A stretch of 64,000 nucleotides of DNA from Muraenolepis orangiensis (taxonomy: Eukaryota; Chordata; Actinopteri; Gadiformes; Muraenolepididae): contig JANIIK010000591.1 of assembly GCA_027704905.1 (NCBI GenBank), positions 57,501 through 121,500 of the forward strand, written 5' to 3'. Shown piece by piece: positions 1-11,439 of the stretch. The position numbers and the translations under genes are program-made. Positions within the stretch are counted from its first letter, which is position 1. Each line of letters starts with the position of its first letter. Below the pieces are notes generated by a model, which ran no database searches, was not told where the DNA came from, and saw only the letters and a program-made list of their open reading frames with translations.

Positions 1-194
1 CTCACCCTTTGAGAGTGAGAGTCACGCAATTTAACCTTTTCACACGCCTCGCGCCACACTTCCCATTTCACACGCTCTTTCCCCCTTTCACTACCTTATT
101 ATTATTATTTTATTGAATTATATATTTCCATTACTTGTTGCTTGAGGCTTGCCGTAGTTCGAGTCAGGGACAGGGTGAGCCCGCCCTATTCTGA

Positions 195-290
195 CCCCGA
201 TTGGCTGACCGAGATATATGATAACCAATCATCAGCCCTCGAGGCTAAATCTAACCAACCCAACGAAAGGCACCACGTATACCAACCAAT
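195..290 (+). promoter_or_regulatory. CCAAT-box cluster, possible transposon promoter
   Basis: Three CCAAT motifs lie close together: an inverted one at 200-204 and direct ones at 225-229 and 286-290, in sequence that is otherwise GC-richer than its surroundings. A short open stretch starting at 361 follows. Because a hAT C-terminal remnant lies just downstream, this could be the promoter of an internally deleted hAT element. That link is inference; only the motifs are seen. Confidence 0.3.
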
Positions 291-604
291 CAGAGGCAGC
301 TTAGGGCGGGTCATTGCGTCTCTATCCTCTGAAGAACAACCTCAACCTATGAGAACACTTATGGTGGAGAAATCGAAAAGTAAACGTGAAACTGTCAGCG
401 CCTCAGTAATGCCGTGACTGAAATTATTACAAACACATTATTTTTACAAATATTTTTATTTAGATTAAGTCAACGGTGGGTCTGACTACGTGAGACTTAA
501 CGTTCCACAGGCTGCTGGTGAGCAGTGTGGCAGGTTGCTGCGGTGGGTTTAACAACAAACCACCGTGACTAATAGCAGTGTTAGTTAAGTCATCACGGTG
601 TGGG

Positions 605-800
605 CTCGGTAGGAGCAGGTTTGGGAGGCTCTCTCGTATTGCCAAGTTGGTGTTGGTACTTCCACATTCAAATGCTGATGCTGAACGAGTGTTCTCTGTG
701 GTGGGACTGAACTAAACCAAACCCCGAAACAGTTTGGCTCTTGATGGAACTCTATCATCCATCATGACTGTGGAGATGGCAAACCTTGAGCCACAGTGTC
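605..800 (+). pseudogene. hAT transposase C-terminal dimerisation region, broken
   Basis: Translation gives the hAT C-terminal signature HSNADAERVFSVV, followed by an in-frame stop (TAA near 712) and then DGTLSSIMTVEMA, which also resembles the C-terminal tail of fish hAT transposases. Only the last part of the protein is present; the catalytic core is missing upstream, where only about 18 codons from an ATG at 361 could be an original start. It is best read as an internally deleted, dead hAT copy. The family is recognised from the dimerisation motif; the exact clade is not determined. Confidence 0.6.
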
Positions 801-1200
801 TCAAATGGGAGCCCCCCCCCCTCTGTCATCAAGGCATCACCATCTGCCACAAACACCTCAACATGAGACATGTCATGTACACCAAAACACACAAAGACAT
901 GCACTTTATTATTTTATAATATACATTATATATATATATATATTATTCTGGTTCTAATTTTGTTACACTTAAAAACAAAATGCACTAAAGGAAAAGGCTG
1001 CTATTGTTTCTTAAAAGGCTGCTATGTTTTCTTTATATTGACATTTTATAAATAAATGTATTTTATTTGTCAAACTTTCTTGTTACAATTGTTTTCATTT
1101 CTACTTGTGCTGGTCAATTCTTACCACTATATAAGCATGAGGAGGCCGACAGTGCAGGGAGAGCAGCTGGCATGGGGATGAAGACATCACAACAGTCTTA
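801..1200. other. AT-rich spacer, no gene seen
   Basis: Contains a short TA run near 929-943 and poly-A/T tracts. Nothing resembling a gene or a clear repeat end was found. It leads directly into the 27-bp array. Confidence 0.5.
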
Positions 1201-1617
1201 ATGTTATGATAGAGTAATGTTAATGACATGTTATGATAGTGTAATGTTAATGACATGTTATGATAGTGTAATGTTAATGACATGTTATGATAGAGTAATG
1301 TTAATGACATGTTATGATAGTGTAATGTTAACGACATGTTATGATTGTGTAATGTTAATGACATGTTATGATAGTGTAATGTTAATGACATGTTATGATA
1401 GTGTAATGTTAATGACAATGTTATGATAGTGTAATGTTAATGACAATGTTATGATAGTGTAATGTTAATGACATGTTATGATAGTGTAATGTTAATGACA
1501 TGTTATGATAGTGTATGTTAATGACATGTTATGATAGTGTAATGTTAATGACATGTTATGATAGTGTATGTTAATGACATGTTATGATAGTGTAATGTTA
1601 ATGACATGTTATGATAG
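1201..1617. repeat. 27-bp minisatellite, about 15 copies
   Basis: The unit is about 27 bp (core ATGTTATGATAGTGTAATG plus TTAATGAC) with point variants (GAGTAATG, GATTGTG) and occasional 1-bp indels. The same monomer forms a larger array at 59425-60385. The last unit grades into LINE 3' sequence (TTATGATAGTGGCAGCACTC), suggesting that the array was seeded from a LINE tail. Open frames across it on both strands are repeat artefacts. Confidence 0.9.
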
Positions 1618-1975
1618 TGGCAGCACTCCTTGCAGTTCAGTAGGTCACTGCCTGTGGATAAAAACTGTCCTTAAACTTGGTAGTCCTTGCTGTACGGATG
1701 CTGAGGGACCAACGACTGGAAAGTAGGGGGGAGAAGAGATGGAGCCCAGGGTGGTTGCAGCATGGCCTTCTTCCAACATCTGGTCCTAAAGATCTCCTCA
1801 TTGCATGGAAGTGCACACCCGATGATCTTCTCTGCCGTCCTCACGACCCTCTGGATGTCTTTCTTGTCCTGTTCAGTGGTGTTGCCGTACCACACGGTGA
1901 CGCCACTCGTCAGGACGCTCTCTACGGGGCCACGCTAGAAGTTCACTAGCCACCTCTGACCTATTCCGCTTCTCC
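1606..1975 (-). mobile_element. CR1/L2-like LINE fragment (RT C-terminus)
   Basis: Minus-strand translation includes NTTEQDKKDIQRVVRTAEKI and IIGCALP, the C-terminal end of the ORF2 reverse transcriptase of fish CR1/L2-type LINEs. The same segment occurs on the plus strand at 16080-16762 and 53379-54073. It is 5'-truncated, and on its 3' side it runs into the 27-bp minisatellite instead of the normal LINE end. Confidence 0.7.
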
Positions 1976-2042
1976 TGAGGCACCGCAGAGCATAGAGGCC
2001 CTGGTCACAGCTGCTTTCTCCTGCTAACCTCCTCCATCCTCT

Positions 2043-2176
2043 CATCGTCATCATCATCATCATCATCATCTTCAGCATCGTCCTCCACCGTCACTATCTC
2101 TCTTTGTTTTTTGTAAAGCGTCTTTGTGTATTATATAAATCAAATGTATTGTTATTATTATTATTATTATTATTAA
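2043..2176. repeat. CAT and TTA microsatellites
   Basis: A (CAT)n run near 2047-2070 and a (TTA)n run near 2150-2176 lie in otherwise unannotated AT-rich sequence. Confidence 0.8.
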
Positions 2177-2314
2177 TACTCTGTTCTAAGCTCTGGTCCT
2201 TTAGATGGTAAAGACATACATTAACTTTCCTTAGTAAAAAAGACCAAATCAAGTTTGTATCTCACCCTCAACATAGAAAATAACCAAAAATCCCACTGAG
2301 GTTTTTGCAGACAA

Positions 2315-2602
2315 ATGGCAGCAGCCATTCAATTGTATCTGGGTTATCTGAGAAAGTTGAGATGCAACACACTACTGCAACACAGGTCTCCCTTCATCCA
2401 TAACAAAGTTCATTTTCATCCCTTTTCTATTAATGAAGTGCATGAAGCCCTTAAGAAATTGAATCCTAAAAAAGATCAACTGGATCTCTATTATGATGTA
2501 ACCAAACCCCTTAAGATTTGGATAGAGGCTCCCGTTATTTTATCTTGCAATGCTCTGTTTTGTTTTGAGCAAATGTCACAGTTTAGTTACAGCCTAAAGT
2601 AG
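2315..2602 (+). pseudogene. LINE reverse-transcriptase N-terminal fragment
   Basis: A 95-codon open stretch contains FSINEVHEALKKLNPKK, the motif that opens the reverse-transcriptase domain of fish LINEs (normally followed by a PGPD-type motif, here changed and out of register). No catalytic YxDD is present. It is a short degenerate fragment, of a family different from the minus-strand LINE fragments around it. Confidence 0.5.
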
Positions 2603-2676
2603 GCTGTTGACTAAAGTAGTCAACAGCATAATTAGGGCTTTAGATATGAAACAACATTCTGCTTCCCTTTTTATTC

Positions 2677-3382
2677 AAGATTCTTTATTAACCATATGTA
2701 ACAATTACAATGGAATTCTTACCCCCCATTCACTCCCACAGTATGGATGTAGTGTTGAGTGGTAGCAGCTTCATAAATAAAGTACATTGCAGTAATAAGT
2801 AATAAGTCACGGTAATTCGTCTATTAAGAAGTATGACCCTGTGTCACATTGGCAATAATGTTCTGATAGTGTTAGCACTGGCACTAGCAGTTCAGTGGGT
2901 CACTGCCTGTGGGTAGAACGTGTCCTTGAACCTGCTAGTCCTGGTTAAGATGCTGTGGTACCGGAGGACAGCAGGAGGGGCTAAAGATTGTGCCCAGGGT
3001 GGTTGGTCCTGTATGATGGAGTTGCGTGGAAGAGTCCACTCCTGTGCAGAGTCCTGTCCAGTGGTGTTGCCAGTGGTGGTGTTGTTGTCCAGTCCAGGCT
3101 GATGGTGGAGTGGGGGCCCCGGTGGCTCCTGAAGTCCACCATCAGATCCTTAGTCTTGCTGACATTCAGTGCGAGGCTGATTGCAACAGGTACATTGGAA
3201 TGCCTACTCCCCATTCCCTCACGCAGTTTTCCTTGCACCATCGCGTCAGCAGGACCTCACCTCTGTACTCTTGTCTGGTCATTGTTCATGACTCTGACTC
3301 CGTCTCCCAGGGCTGTGGTGTCGTCTGCAAACGTGATCATCCTGTTGTTGCTGTGTGTGGCTGTACAGTCATGTGTGTACAG
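2677..3382 (-). mobile_element. CR1/L2-like LINE, 3' end and RT C-terminus
   Basis: The plus-strand start (TTCAAGATTC near 2677) matches the reverse complement of the LINE 3' terminus seen at 16762, so this copy keeps its true 3' end. It runs antisense up to 3382, where the KIAA1586-like hAT terminus begins. The middle of the LINE and the target-site copy expected at the hAT left end are missing here. Confidence 0.65.
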
Positions 3383-3696
3383 CAGTGGTGTAGTCTACTT
3401 TTTTGTAGTGGGTATACTGTAATAATTGTACTCATCCATCCTAGAGCGACGCATCGCGGAGCGACACCTGTCTCGAAGCAACACCTCATGAACCATCACA
3501 CTCACTAATGCATAGACTACTCTTGAGACTGGTTATGTGTTATCAACATGTCAATGTATTATAAGCATTTTTATGTGACTTTTAACTGCCAGTGACATTA
3601 ACAATAAAAAAATAAAAGAATGAACAATGCCCACTTATCTTCTAGGGTTGAACAATTAATCGACATTTTTATCAAAATCTCAATATGGCCTACTGC

Positions 3697-5421
3697 CAGT
3701 GGCGGCCGGTGACATCCGAAGTAGGAGGGGCGCAGGGGTAAAAAAACATTTTTTAAACCATATCTGCTGTGCAATACCGGATTTGCCCAGACGGTGGCGC
3801 CATTTCACCATGTAAACGACCGAGAGGGCTAATTAAAAATAAAAAACTATACATAATATAAACCTCACCGTTACTCATTCTACTCTGTATTGTATATATG
3901 TATATTGACTGAACATTCCTTTACTTACTGCTTAATTTCTTTTTTTACTTTATTTTTACTGTATGTAGCACAATCAATCAGTATTCTGTATTTTGTTGTG
4001 ACAAATAATAAACAAACTTGAAACTTATGGTGAAAGAACATTTATTATATGGCGCCTAGTAGAAAATAAACATAAGAAAAAAATATGGTCTTATATTAGA
4101 AAGACTACCCAGTGTGCCATCAAAAATAATACCTAAATATGGTCTTACATTCGATTGTGCAAAAGTAATTAGAACAAAATAGAAGATAATAAAATAGACC
4201 TGATACAAGTCCTGAGATAAAATGCAATACAATGTTAAGCTTACAAATTAAAAGGTACTGGGTCCTATGTACACTACACTACTATACAATATACAGTTTA
4301 ATCTATGTACCTATGCTATACTAACTATACAAGAACCACTTAGCAAACCAGGTTCTGGAAAACGACCGAATATAAAGCCTTCCTCTGTCTGTTGCTGGTT
4401 GCTGAATGCTGATGTCAGGCTGATGAGGTCCAAACTCTTTCACTCTGAGTTTTTCTTGCAGTGTTCGTCTTTCAAATGGTGTTGCTTTGAGGGATTTGAC
4501 AGAATTGTCCATGGTAGCTAGTGTAATGGCTGTGTCCTGTACAGAACAAAAAAAGAACAAACTTGCAACATGAGGTCTCTCCCACACACACAGGTCTCAA
4601 TCTCCTCTCCTCAGACAGCAAGACGCAGCAAGAACTGACTCATTAACAAATGCTTCTGAATTTAACTAATTAAATAGAATACAAATGCTTAATACATTCG
4701 ACCACAGCCTATATTAGCAGACAAACACACGGAGGACCCTGTAGCTAGCATTGGGGAAGCACGTGTCCACGATAAACTTACAAAACCCCAATCCACACCG
4801 TTTACATACAAATGACACAAGCTGCATGTTTATACAGCAAGACCAACATTTCTTATCCCCTTTACTTTACGTTTACATCGTCCACAATAAAAATAAATGT
4901 AAAACTATAATCGGGACAAAAACAAACAACAACATACCTTTCCTCAGACAGCAAGACGCGAACTGAGAGCAGAGCAGTACAGGCTTTACAAATAACTAGG
5001 TTCAACTAGGCTATGAATTGCGCATGCGTGACTGGTTTTCTTTGCTCACGCATTCACGCATGCGCCACTCAATTTGCTCACGCATGCGCCACTCAATTTG
5101 AGTCGCGTATGCGTGACTGGTTTCCTTGTTCGGGCGCAATGAAATGCGCTCCCAGAGATCGTATTCAGGACCCTTGATAGGCTACATTTGCCTATCAAAT
5201 TTGGTACCACTTTCACTTGCTTTTACCAAATTTCTATGAGAGTGACGTCAATGACAAACGAGGGGGGAGAATAGCACGCACAACAATGATTTATATTTGC
5301 TATATTAACGTTATTGTGCATTTTAAACACAAACATACATAATATGAGTAATTGTTTTTTTTTTTCCTCTCTCAACCAGGTGGGGCGGCGCCCCTGCGCC
5401 CCTATGGACGAGCCGCCACTG
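3697..5421 (-). mobile_element. Non-autonomous hAT (ZMYM1-like derivative), 1725 bp
   Basis: The termini are CAGTGGCGGC and GCCGCCACTG, flanked by a perfect 8-bp duplication CCTACTGC (3689-3696 and 5422-5429). Copy B has the single CCTACTGC at 42297-42304 with no insert, so this is a clean insertion into A. The interior has a remnant transposase N-terminus, AT-rich sequence and an ATGCG-rich direct repeat at 5025-5120. Confidence 0.92.
4321..4512 (-). pseudogene. Remnant N-terminus of ZMYM1-like hAT transposase
   Basis: From an ATG at 4512 the minus strand reads through FERRTLQEKLRVKEFGP and IQQPATDRGRLY, typical of the segment just before the TTF-type zinc finger in fish ZMYM1-like hAT transposases. 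Translation stops at 4321, before the zinc finger, and the catalytic part is absent from the element. It explains the origin of the 1725-bp element as an internal deletion derivative. Family assignment rests on remembered motif similarity. Confidence 0.45.
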
Positions 5422-5507
5422 CCTACTGCAATTTTTAAGTACCGTATTGACCCGAATATAAGACGACCCCGATTATAAGACGACCCCTCTTTTTCAAAAA
5501 ATAAATA

Positions 5508-6606
5508 CCGTATTGACCCGAATATAAGACGACCCCGATTATAAGACGACCCCTCTTTTTCAAGACTCTTTTTTGGAAAAAAATATCTTTTTTTTTTTTG
5601 AAGACCAAATATTTTTTTTATAAAGAAAATATTTTTTTGGGAAAATAATGATAACGCACATCACACATTGTGTTCAAATTTGCCTAACTTGGCAAACAAA
5701 AACAAAACAGGCTAGATAGATTGCAATGAAACAGTAGTGCAATAAAACAGTAGTGCAATCAAATAGTAGAGCAATGAAACAGAACATCAGTCTATTGGTC
5801 ACATCACGTCTTCTCATTCAGCTCGTCTTCTACATCGCTGGGTTGTTCCTCTCACTCCCGCTATCGTCACTCACGGTGTCTGCTCCCCGTCTCCTCCCAC
5901 ATCACGTCATCCTCGCTGCCATCCATGGCATTTGATACGCAACATTTCTTAAACCCATTAATGCTTTCTGGGGAAACGTCAGCCCATGCTTGCAAGATCC
6001 ATTCACAGAGCAAACGTACTGCAGGCTTTTGGATTTTTCCAGACGGTGTCAGTGCGTGATTAGCAGCCAGGAGCCACTCTGTGGATCTCTTGTGCAGATG
6101 AACCTTGAATGGTTTGTTAACGACCACATCCAACACCTGCAGCTGGCTTGTCATTCCGGCCGGTATGATCACTAGGTCACTAGGTTTTGACTGGCTCAGT
6201 CAAGTGTCCACTAAGGGCAGGCGCTGGGCTTGTCCTGTGTCGCAATGACAGGTGTCTGATGTCTCTGCTTCGTTTATCACCATTGTCTTAAAATTGGCAT
6301 CGTAACTTCGTCTCTTCTGTTTATTAACTTGCCCTACTTTTGAGCCACTTTTTTCAAGTTGGTCGCGGTGTCTCTCCATTTCTATCTCTCCAGGTAACTG
6401 TTTTTATGTACTGTTACTTTAAGACTTTGAGTTACTTTAAGTGTCGCGCGGTGTCTCGGAACACTCGTTTGGCGCGATCTGTTGTTGCGCAATTACATGT
6501 GCAATTACGGTACATCGAAAAGTCTAAACCCCGATTATAAGACGACCCCTCTTTTTCAGATTTTTTTCTTGGAAAAAAAACCCGTCTTATATTCGGGTCA
6601 ATACGG
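5508..6606 (-). mobile_element. pogo/Tigger-like derivative nested in its own family
   Basis: The ends are the same as those of the outer element, flanked by TA at 5506-5507 and 6607-6608. Interrupted outer sequence resumes at 6607. A minus-strand open stretch at 5867-6172 gives the transposase C-terminal portion (MTSQLQVLDVVVNKPFKVHL with the third catalytic D), almost identical to the outer copy but lacking the DAFRGH block. Confidence 0.82.
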
Positions 6607-6902
6607 TAAATAATAATTTATAAAGAAAATAATTTAATTTGAAAATAATGATAACACACATCACACTTTGTGTTCAAATTTGCCTAACTTGGCAAACAAA
6701 AACAAAACAGGCTAGATAGATTGCAATGAAACAGTAGTGCAATAAAACGGTAGTGCAATAAAATAGTAGTGCAATGAAACAGAACATCAGTCTATTGGTC
6801 ACATCACGTCTTCTACATCGCTGGTTGTTCCTCTCACTCCCGCTATCGTCACTCACGGTGTCCGCTTCCCCGTCTCCTCCCACATCACGTCATCCTCCCA
6901 CA

Positions 6903-7610
6903 TCACGTCATCCTCCCCGTCTCCTCCCACATCACGTCATCCTCGCTGCCATCCATGGCATTTGATGCGCAGCATTTCTTAAACCCATTAATGCTTTCTG
7001 GGGAAACGTCAGCCCATGCTTGCAAGATCCATTCACAGAGCAAACGTACTGCAGGCTTTTGGATTTTTCCAGACGGTGTCAGTGCGTGATTAGCAGCCAG
7101 GAGCCACTCTGTGGATCTCTTGCGCAGATGAACCTTGAATGGTTTGTTAACGACCACATCCAACACCTGCAGCTGGCTTGTCATTCCGCCCGGTATGATC
7201 ACTAGGTCACCATTCAACTCTTTCACTTGCTTTTTGACTGGCTCAGTCAAGTGTCCACGGAAAGCATCCAGAATCAACATGTTCCTCTTCTTTCTGAGTC
7301 CCCCACGCCGTCTGCCCACCTTGAGCCAGTCCACCACAAGCTCCGTCTCCATCCAGCCCTTTGCCCGGGCACTACGATAATGCCAGCTGGCTGCCTCTTT
7401 AGGTACAGTCACTGTCTCTTTAGGTACAGTCACTGCCTCTTTAGGTACAGTCTTGCGTTTTAAAACCACGTACGGGGGAAGTTTTGTCCCATCTGCGAGG
7501 CGCGTTAACATGACCGTTACTCGGCTCTTCTCGTTTCCAGTAGACTTCACAATCACTAATTTGTCGCCTTTCTTATGCCCTGTGACAGATGTTGGCATGT
7601 CAAAATACAC
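6903..7610 (-). pseudogene. pogo/Tigger (DDE_1) transposase, N-terminally truncated
   Basis: The 235-codon stretch reads VYFDMPTSVTGHKKG, then ADGTKLPPYVVLKRKT, LILDAFRGHLTEPVKK (second catalytic Asp) and QLQVLDVVVNKPFK (third Asp region), matching the DDE_1 domain of POGK/Tigger-type transposases. The upstream HTH/CENP-B DNA-binding domain and the first catalytic Asp are missing: coding similarity ends just after a TPVYFDMP-like start. A short repeated KEAVTVPKE stretch (about residues 56-70) comes from a local 24-bp duplication. It could not act alone and the element is probably mobilised in trans, if at all. Confidence 0.75.
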
Positions 7611-8279
7611 AGGCGTTTTTCTTTTTTCAAGTTGGTCGCTGTGTCTCCATTTCTATCTCTCCAGGCAACTGTTTTTATGTACTGTTACTTTAAGACTTTG
7701 AGTTACTTTAAGTGTCGCGCGGTGTCTCGGAACACTCGTTTGGCGCGATCTGTTGTTGCGCAATTACATGTGCAATTACGGTACATCGAAAAGTCTAAAC
7801 CCCGATTATAAAACGACCCCTCTTTTTCAGATTTTTTTCTAGGAAAAAAAACCCGTCTTATATTCCGGTCAATACGGTAATACACAATAAATATGGTCAT
7901 GCTACAGATGTCCTGACCCACACATCATCATCATCTACACTTAAAAAAACATCTTTGTTTCGCATAGATCTGCACAAATATCACACAATAATCATTTTAA
8001 ACATATTTTTCAATGCATTAGATATTTATTCAAACTTCTTCAGCCCTATTATCTTCCATAAATCATTGTCAAACGATGTACTGTATCAGCTTAAATGAAC
8101 AAGCAAACATCCTTGAAGTGCTACAAAACAAATTAGCTTCAAACAAGAAACAAATGAACAAATAAGCTTCACCTCAATAAATGAGGGTTGAAAAAGCACT
8201 CATGTCCACACTGGGTTCACTGTGTTAGTCCACAAGCCCTGAAAAAAGGATGGAACACTTCTAGACATAGTCTGGTAGT

Positions 8280-9319
8280 CTACAGAGCTTTCCAGATATG
8301 TTTGTACTCAGGCATCTGAGGTGTGCATTGCCTCCTTGCTTGCGTGGCAGAGCGATGGCTTCTCAGCCATGTTGTGACGTACTTCCTTGGCTCAAAAAGT
8401 GTTACAGGGGGCCCATTGATGCTGATCATCATCAAATGACTTACATTTGACAACAACAGTGTCGATCTCTTGTCTGTGCGTGAATTTTGATTGGACTGAC
8501 TGTAGAGATTGTGGATCTTCTCTAGGAACACTTTAAAGTGGTTGACTGCCTGAACCTCATCCACAGCATCAGATACAGCCAGTTCCAAACGGTGGTTCAT
8601 GCAGTGCCATGTGAAGAGGTTAGGGTACCTTGCTGTCAGCCTGGTTGCCACACCAGAGCTCTTGCCTAACATGACACTGGCTCCATCAGAAACAAATGAG
8701 ACCCAGTTCTTTTGAAGCCACTCTTCAGTGAAGCCTGCAGTGTCCAAACAGTTCAGCAGAGCTTCTTCTATATCCTTTGCCCTTTGGCTCTCCAGCTCAA
8801 CCAGCTCCAGGAACAAACATTCAGGAGTAGCTCCATCCACTCAGGCTTTCAAGTTGACAATCATTGCAGATGTGTGGCTGATAGATGAAGCCTCGTCCAT
8901 GAGAACAGACAACTTGCTTCAAGACGTCACAATACTGTGAACTATTCTTTTCTGCATCTCTTTTGCTATGTGTTCTACAATTTTTGTGTAACTGTACCTT
9001 GAGTGCAGACTAGTGCCCATGTTGGCACCATTTTTTTCCTGAAGCTCAATGAGACTATCATGGTCAGTAAAAGGTTGGTTCATCTTCACAAGATAGTATG
9101 CTGTTCTGAGAATCTGTCTCTGCAAACACAGTCTGACACAGCTCTCACCAAATTTCCAACTAAATCCTGTCCACCCTTCTCCGTGAGCTCCTGGGCTATT
9201 TTGTGTGCTCTGGACGTCTCATGTCGTCTAATCTTGCTTCTCAAAGAGGCCAGAGATGTTGATCTGCTTGAATCTGAGGACTGGATCTTAAAGTGAACCC
9301 ACTCCTCAGACATAGACAC
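8280..9319 (-). pseudogene. KIAA1586-like hAT transposase, copy A, broken
   Basis: Minus-strand pieces read SLASLRSKIRRHETSRAHK, then ELQEKNGANMGTSLHSRYS, then FVSDGASVMLGKSSGV and WHCMNHRLELAVSDAVDEV, the order seen in hAT proteins related to KIAA1586. Compared with copy B, A carries two in-frame stops around the LIDEA catalytic motif (TGA after IVTS near 8921 and TGA before VDGATPE near 8840) and a frameshift near 9120. The C-terminal dimerisation domain is absent in both copies. It encodes no intact transposase. Confidence 0.72.
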
Positions 9320-9879
9320 TCGTTGTTCTGTGAGGACACCGGTTGATTTAGTAGCGCTGCAAAGAGCACAACCTGGAAATAAACAAAACCATGACTAATT
9401 AGCATAATACATGTTTTTACCAATAACATCTGCAGAAAAGAGCCAAGATTTACTCAAAAGTATTTAATAAACTGCTTACAATATTTACAGCATGGCTAAC
9501 AAATGCATGAAAAGCAGATAAAAGGAGAACATTTTTCCACTTTTTCAATAGCTAATTTCAGGGAGTAATCAGGGATTACTTATTACTGATAACTAACATA
9601 TAGTCATTTAATGGTGCAAATGTTTTAAATGCACTTTTAACATGACCATGAATTAACTCTCATTTGCATAGTCATTGACTTTATGAATTTCTGTTGTTAG
9701 ATCAGCTTTCCTTTGCATGTGTGCTGACATTGACCTAACTGTCTGTCCCTCCACTCCAACCAACGATCCTGTTCTTAAACTCCCTAGCCTGACGTTCAGT
9801 CCACAAGGCTGGCCAGGAGCTCTCATCTGTGTCATCATCCCAAACAAGGAGATAATATAAACATTGTGTTCTGTTTATG

Positions 9880-10025
<146 letters not shown>

Positions 10026-10608
10026 GCTACACACATACACACACACACACACACACACATCACACACACACGCAGTATCTCGCTCCCTTTCTCTTCCATT
10101 GATCCACCACACTAACGTTGATCAAGTTAGCTAGTTCTAACCAACTATCCCCTGCTACAGTTACGTTAATGATAACCATGGTCATTTCACTTACCGGGTA
10201 ACTTTGCGGTAGCGCCGGGCTCGTTCTCTGTCACCTTTAGGACAGCCGCCTGACCTGGCTCTTCTTCTGTAGTGGTAGAAGGGGACAACTTCGGAAAACA
10301 GTGAAATATTGTCGTCTGTTTTCGTTTCATGTTTGGTGGACGGATCAAATTCTGATAACGTTAGAGAAACGTGGGGTTTGTCAGAGCCGAACAAAGTGTG
10401 TTGCTGTTGCTTAGCAACAGGCCACAGGCGACGGAAGCCCCAGACGTCCAAATGTATTAACACAGAAGGGGCGAAAGCGTGAAAGCGCAGACACAAAATG
10501 AATTTTGTTACGTATCATCGCTAATTTTTAAGAGGGTATACGGAAATCACTGGCATTTTCTAGTGGGTATACGGCGTATACCAGCGTATCACGTAGACTA
10601 CACCACTG

Positions 10609-10790
10609 CCTGTACGTCCTCCTCAGCTCCCTGGGGAAGTCGGGGAGGTCGGGCCTCTCCCGGAGCAGCGAGGTCTGTTGTAGCGACAACAGCTGACTCC
10701 GCGCGTAGACAATGGCTCCACCGTAATGTTGATAAACATAGTTGGCTGAGGGTTGCACAACTACTTAACAAAAAACTATACTAAAAACAA
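10609..10790 (-). mobile_element. LINE 5' coding flank of the hAT target
   Basis: Minus-strand translation includes SLLRERPDLPDFPRELRRTY, which in fish LINEs precedes the block that starts MGNVRTLANKMDEL. That next block is found at 41600-41983, left of hAT copy B. The two flanks together show that the hAT inserted into an antisense CR1/L2-like LINE. Confidence 0.5.
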
Positions 10791-10927
10791 CAATAATATT
10801 AGAATAAATAACTAAAAAGTAAGAGGGGAGGGGGAGCAACTGTTGCTGTCTGCCGATCGTCGCAGCGCCGGTGTGTGTGTGTGTGTGTGAGGATGTATTA
10901 ATAGCAATTTAGAGATTACGAAACTAA

Positions 10928-11161
10928 AATAAAACCCGCTGGAGCGGGTGGGTGGACCCCAGGCGGTACGTGTGGTACACCCCCCCCTCCTTCATCCTGG
11001 CCTGCCTGCTCCCGCTGGCCGTGCTGCTGGTCAGGGCCGCGCTGCTTCCTCCCTGCCTCAGCAACCGGCTGGAGCTGATCCGCAGAGGGTGGGAGCGGCC
11101 GGCCCGCCCCACGCCGCACAGCGTCCGCAACGGAGACGGGATGACGGGGCTAAAGCTCTAA
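10928..11161 (+). pseudogene. STEAP-family C-terminal exon, copy A
   Basis: The frame ending at the stop 11159-11161 encodes a hydrophobic segment PPSFILACLLPLAVLLVRAA followed by LPPCLSNRLELIRRGWER, which resembles the last transmembrane helix and the conserved (I)RxGWER tail of STEAP metalloreductases. An in-frame stop at 10925-10927 and no convincing acceptor leave the exon without an upstream connection, so it looks like a stranded 3' exon carried by the duplication. STEAP proteins reduce iron and copper at membranes; here no oxidoreductase or heme domain is visible. Identification is from motif memory and is moderate. Confidence 0.45.
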
Positions 11162-11395
11162 AGAGACACCTGGGAAATTGATACAGGTAAGAGAGACCAA
11201 CCCAGATGGGATGTTCCTATACGGCATTATTATTCACCAGGAAGCCCTGTGTACATCTGGGTTGCAACTTGAGCATGTCACAATGGCTATTCACCCTGCC
11301 TCCACTAGGGGGCAGCGTCAACCCGCATTTACATTTCCCCCACACCTGTTTGTGTGTGTGTTATTGTATTGAAGTATATTATAGTGTATTTAACG

Positions 11396-11439
<44 letters not shown>

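Larger units (their letters stand above)
5442..7877 (-). mobile_element. pogo/Tigger-like DNA transposon (outer copy)
   Basis: Inverted ends CCGTATTGACC and GGTCAATACGG are flanked by TA at 5440-5441 and 7878-7879, the target used by Tc1/mariner/pogo elements. It carries a DDE transposase fragment (6903-7610, minus). A shorter member of the same family (5508-6606) is inserted at a TA close to its left end. At the matching site copy B has TA-CCGG-TA (42315-42322), which looks like an excision footprint. Confidence 0.85.

Noticed and set aside
10952..11181. Separate small membrane protein gene on either strand at the STEAP-like exon
   Set aside because: Other frames are shadows of the GC-rich exon; copy B destroys them with C-run changes.
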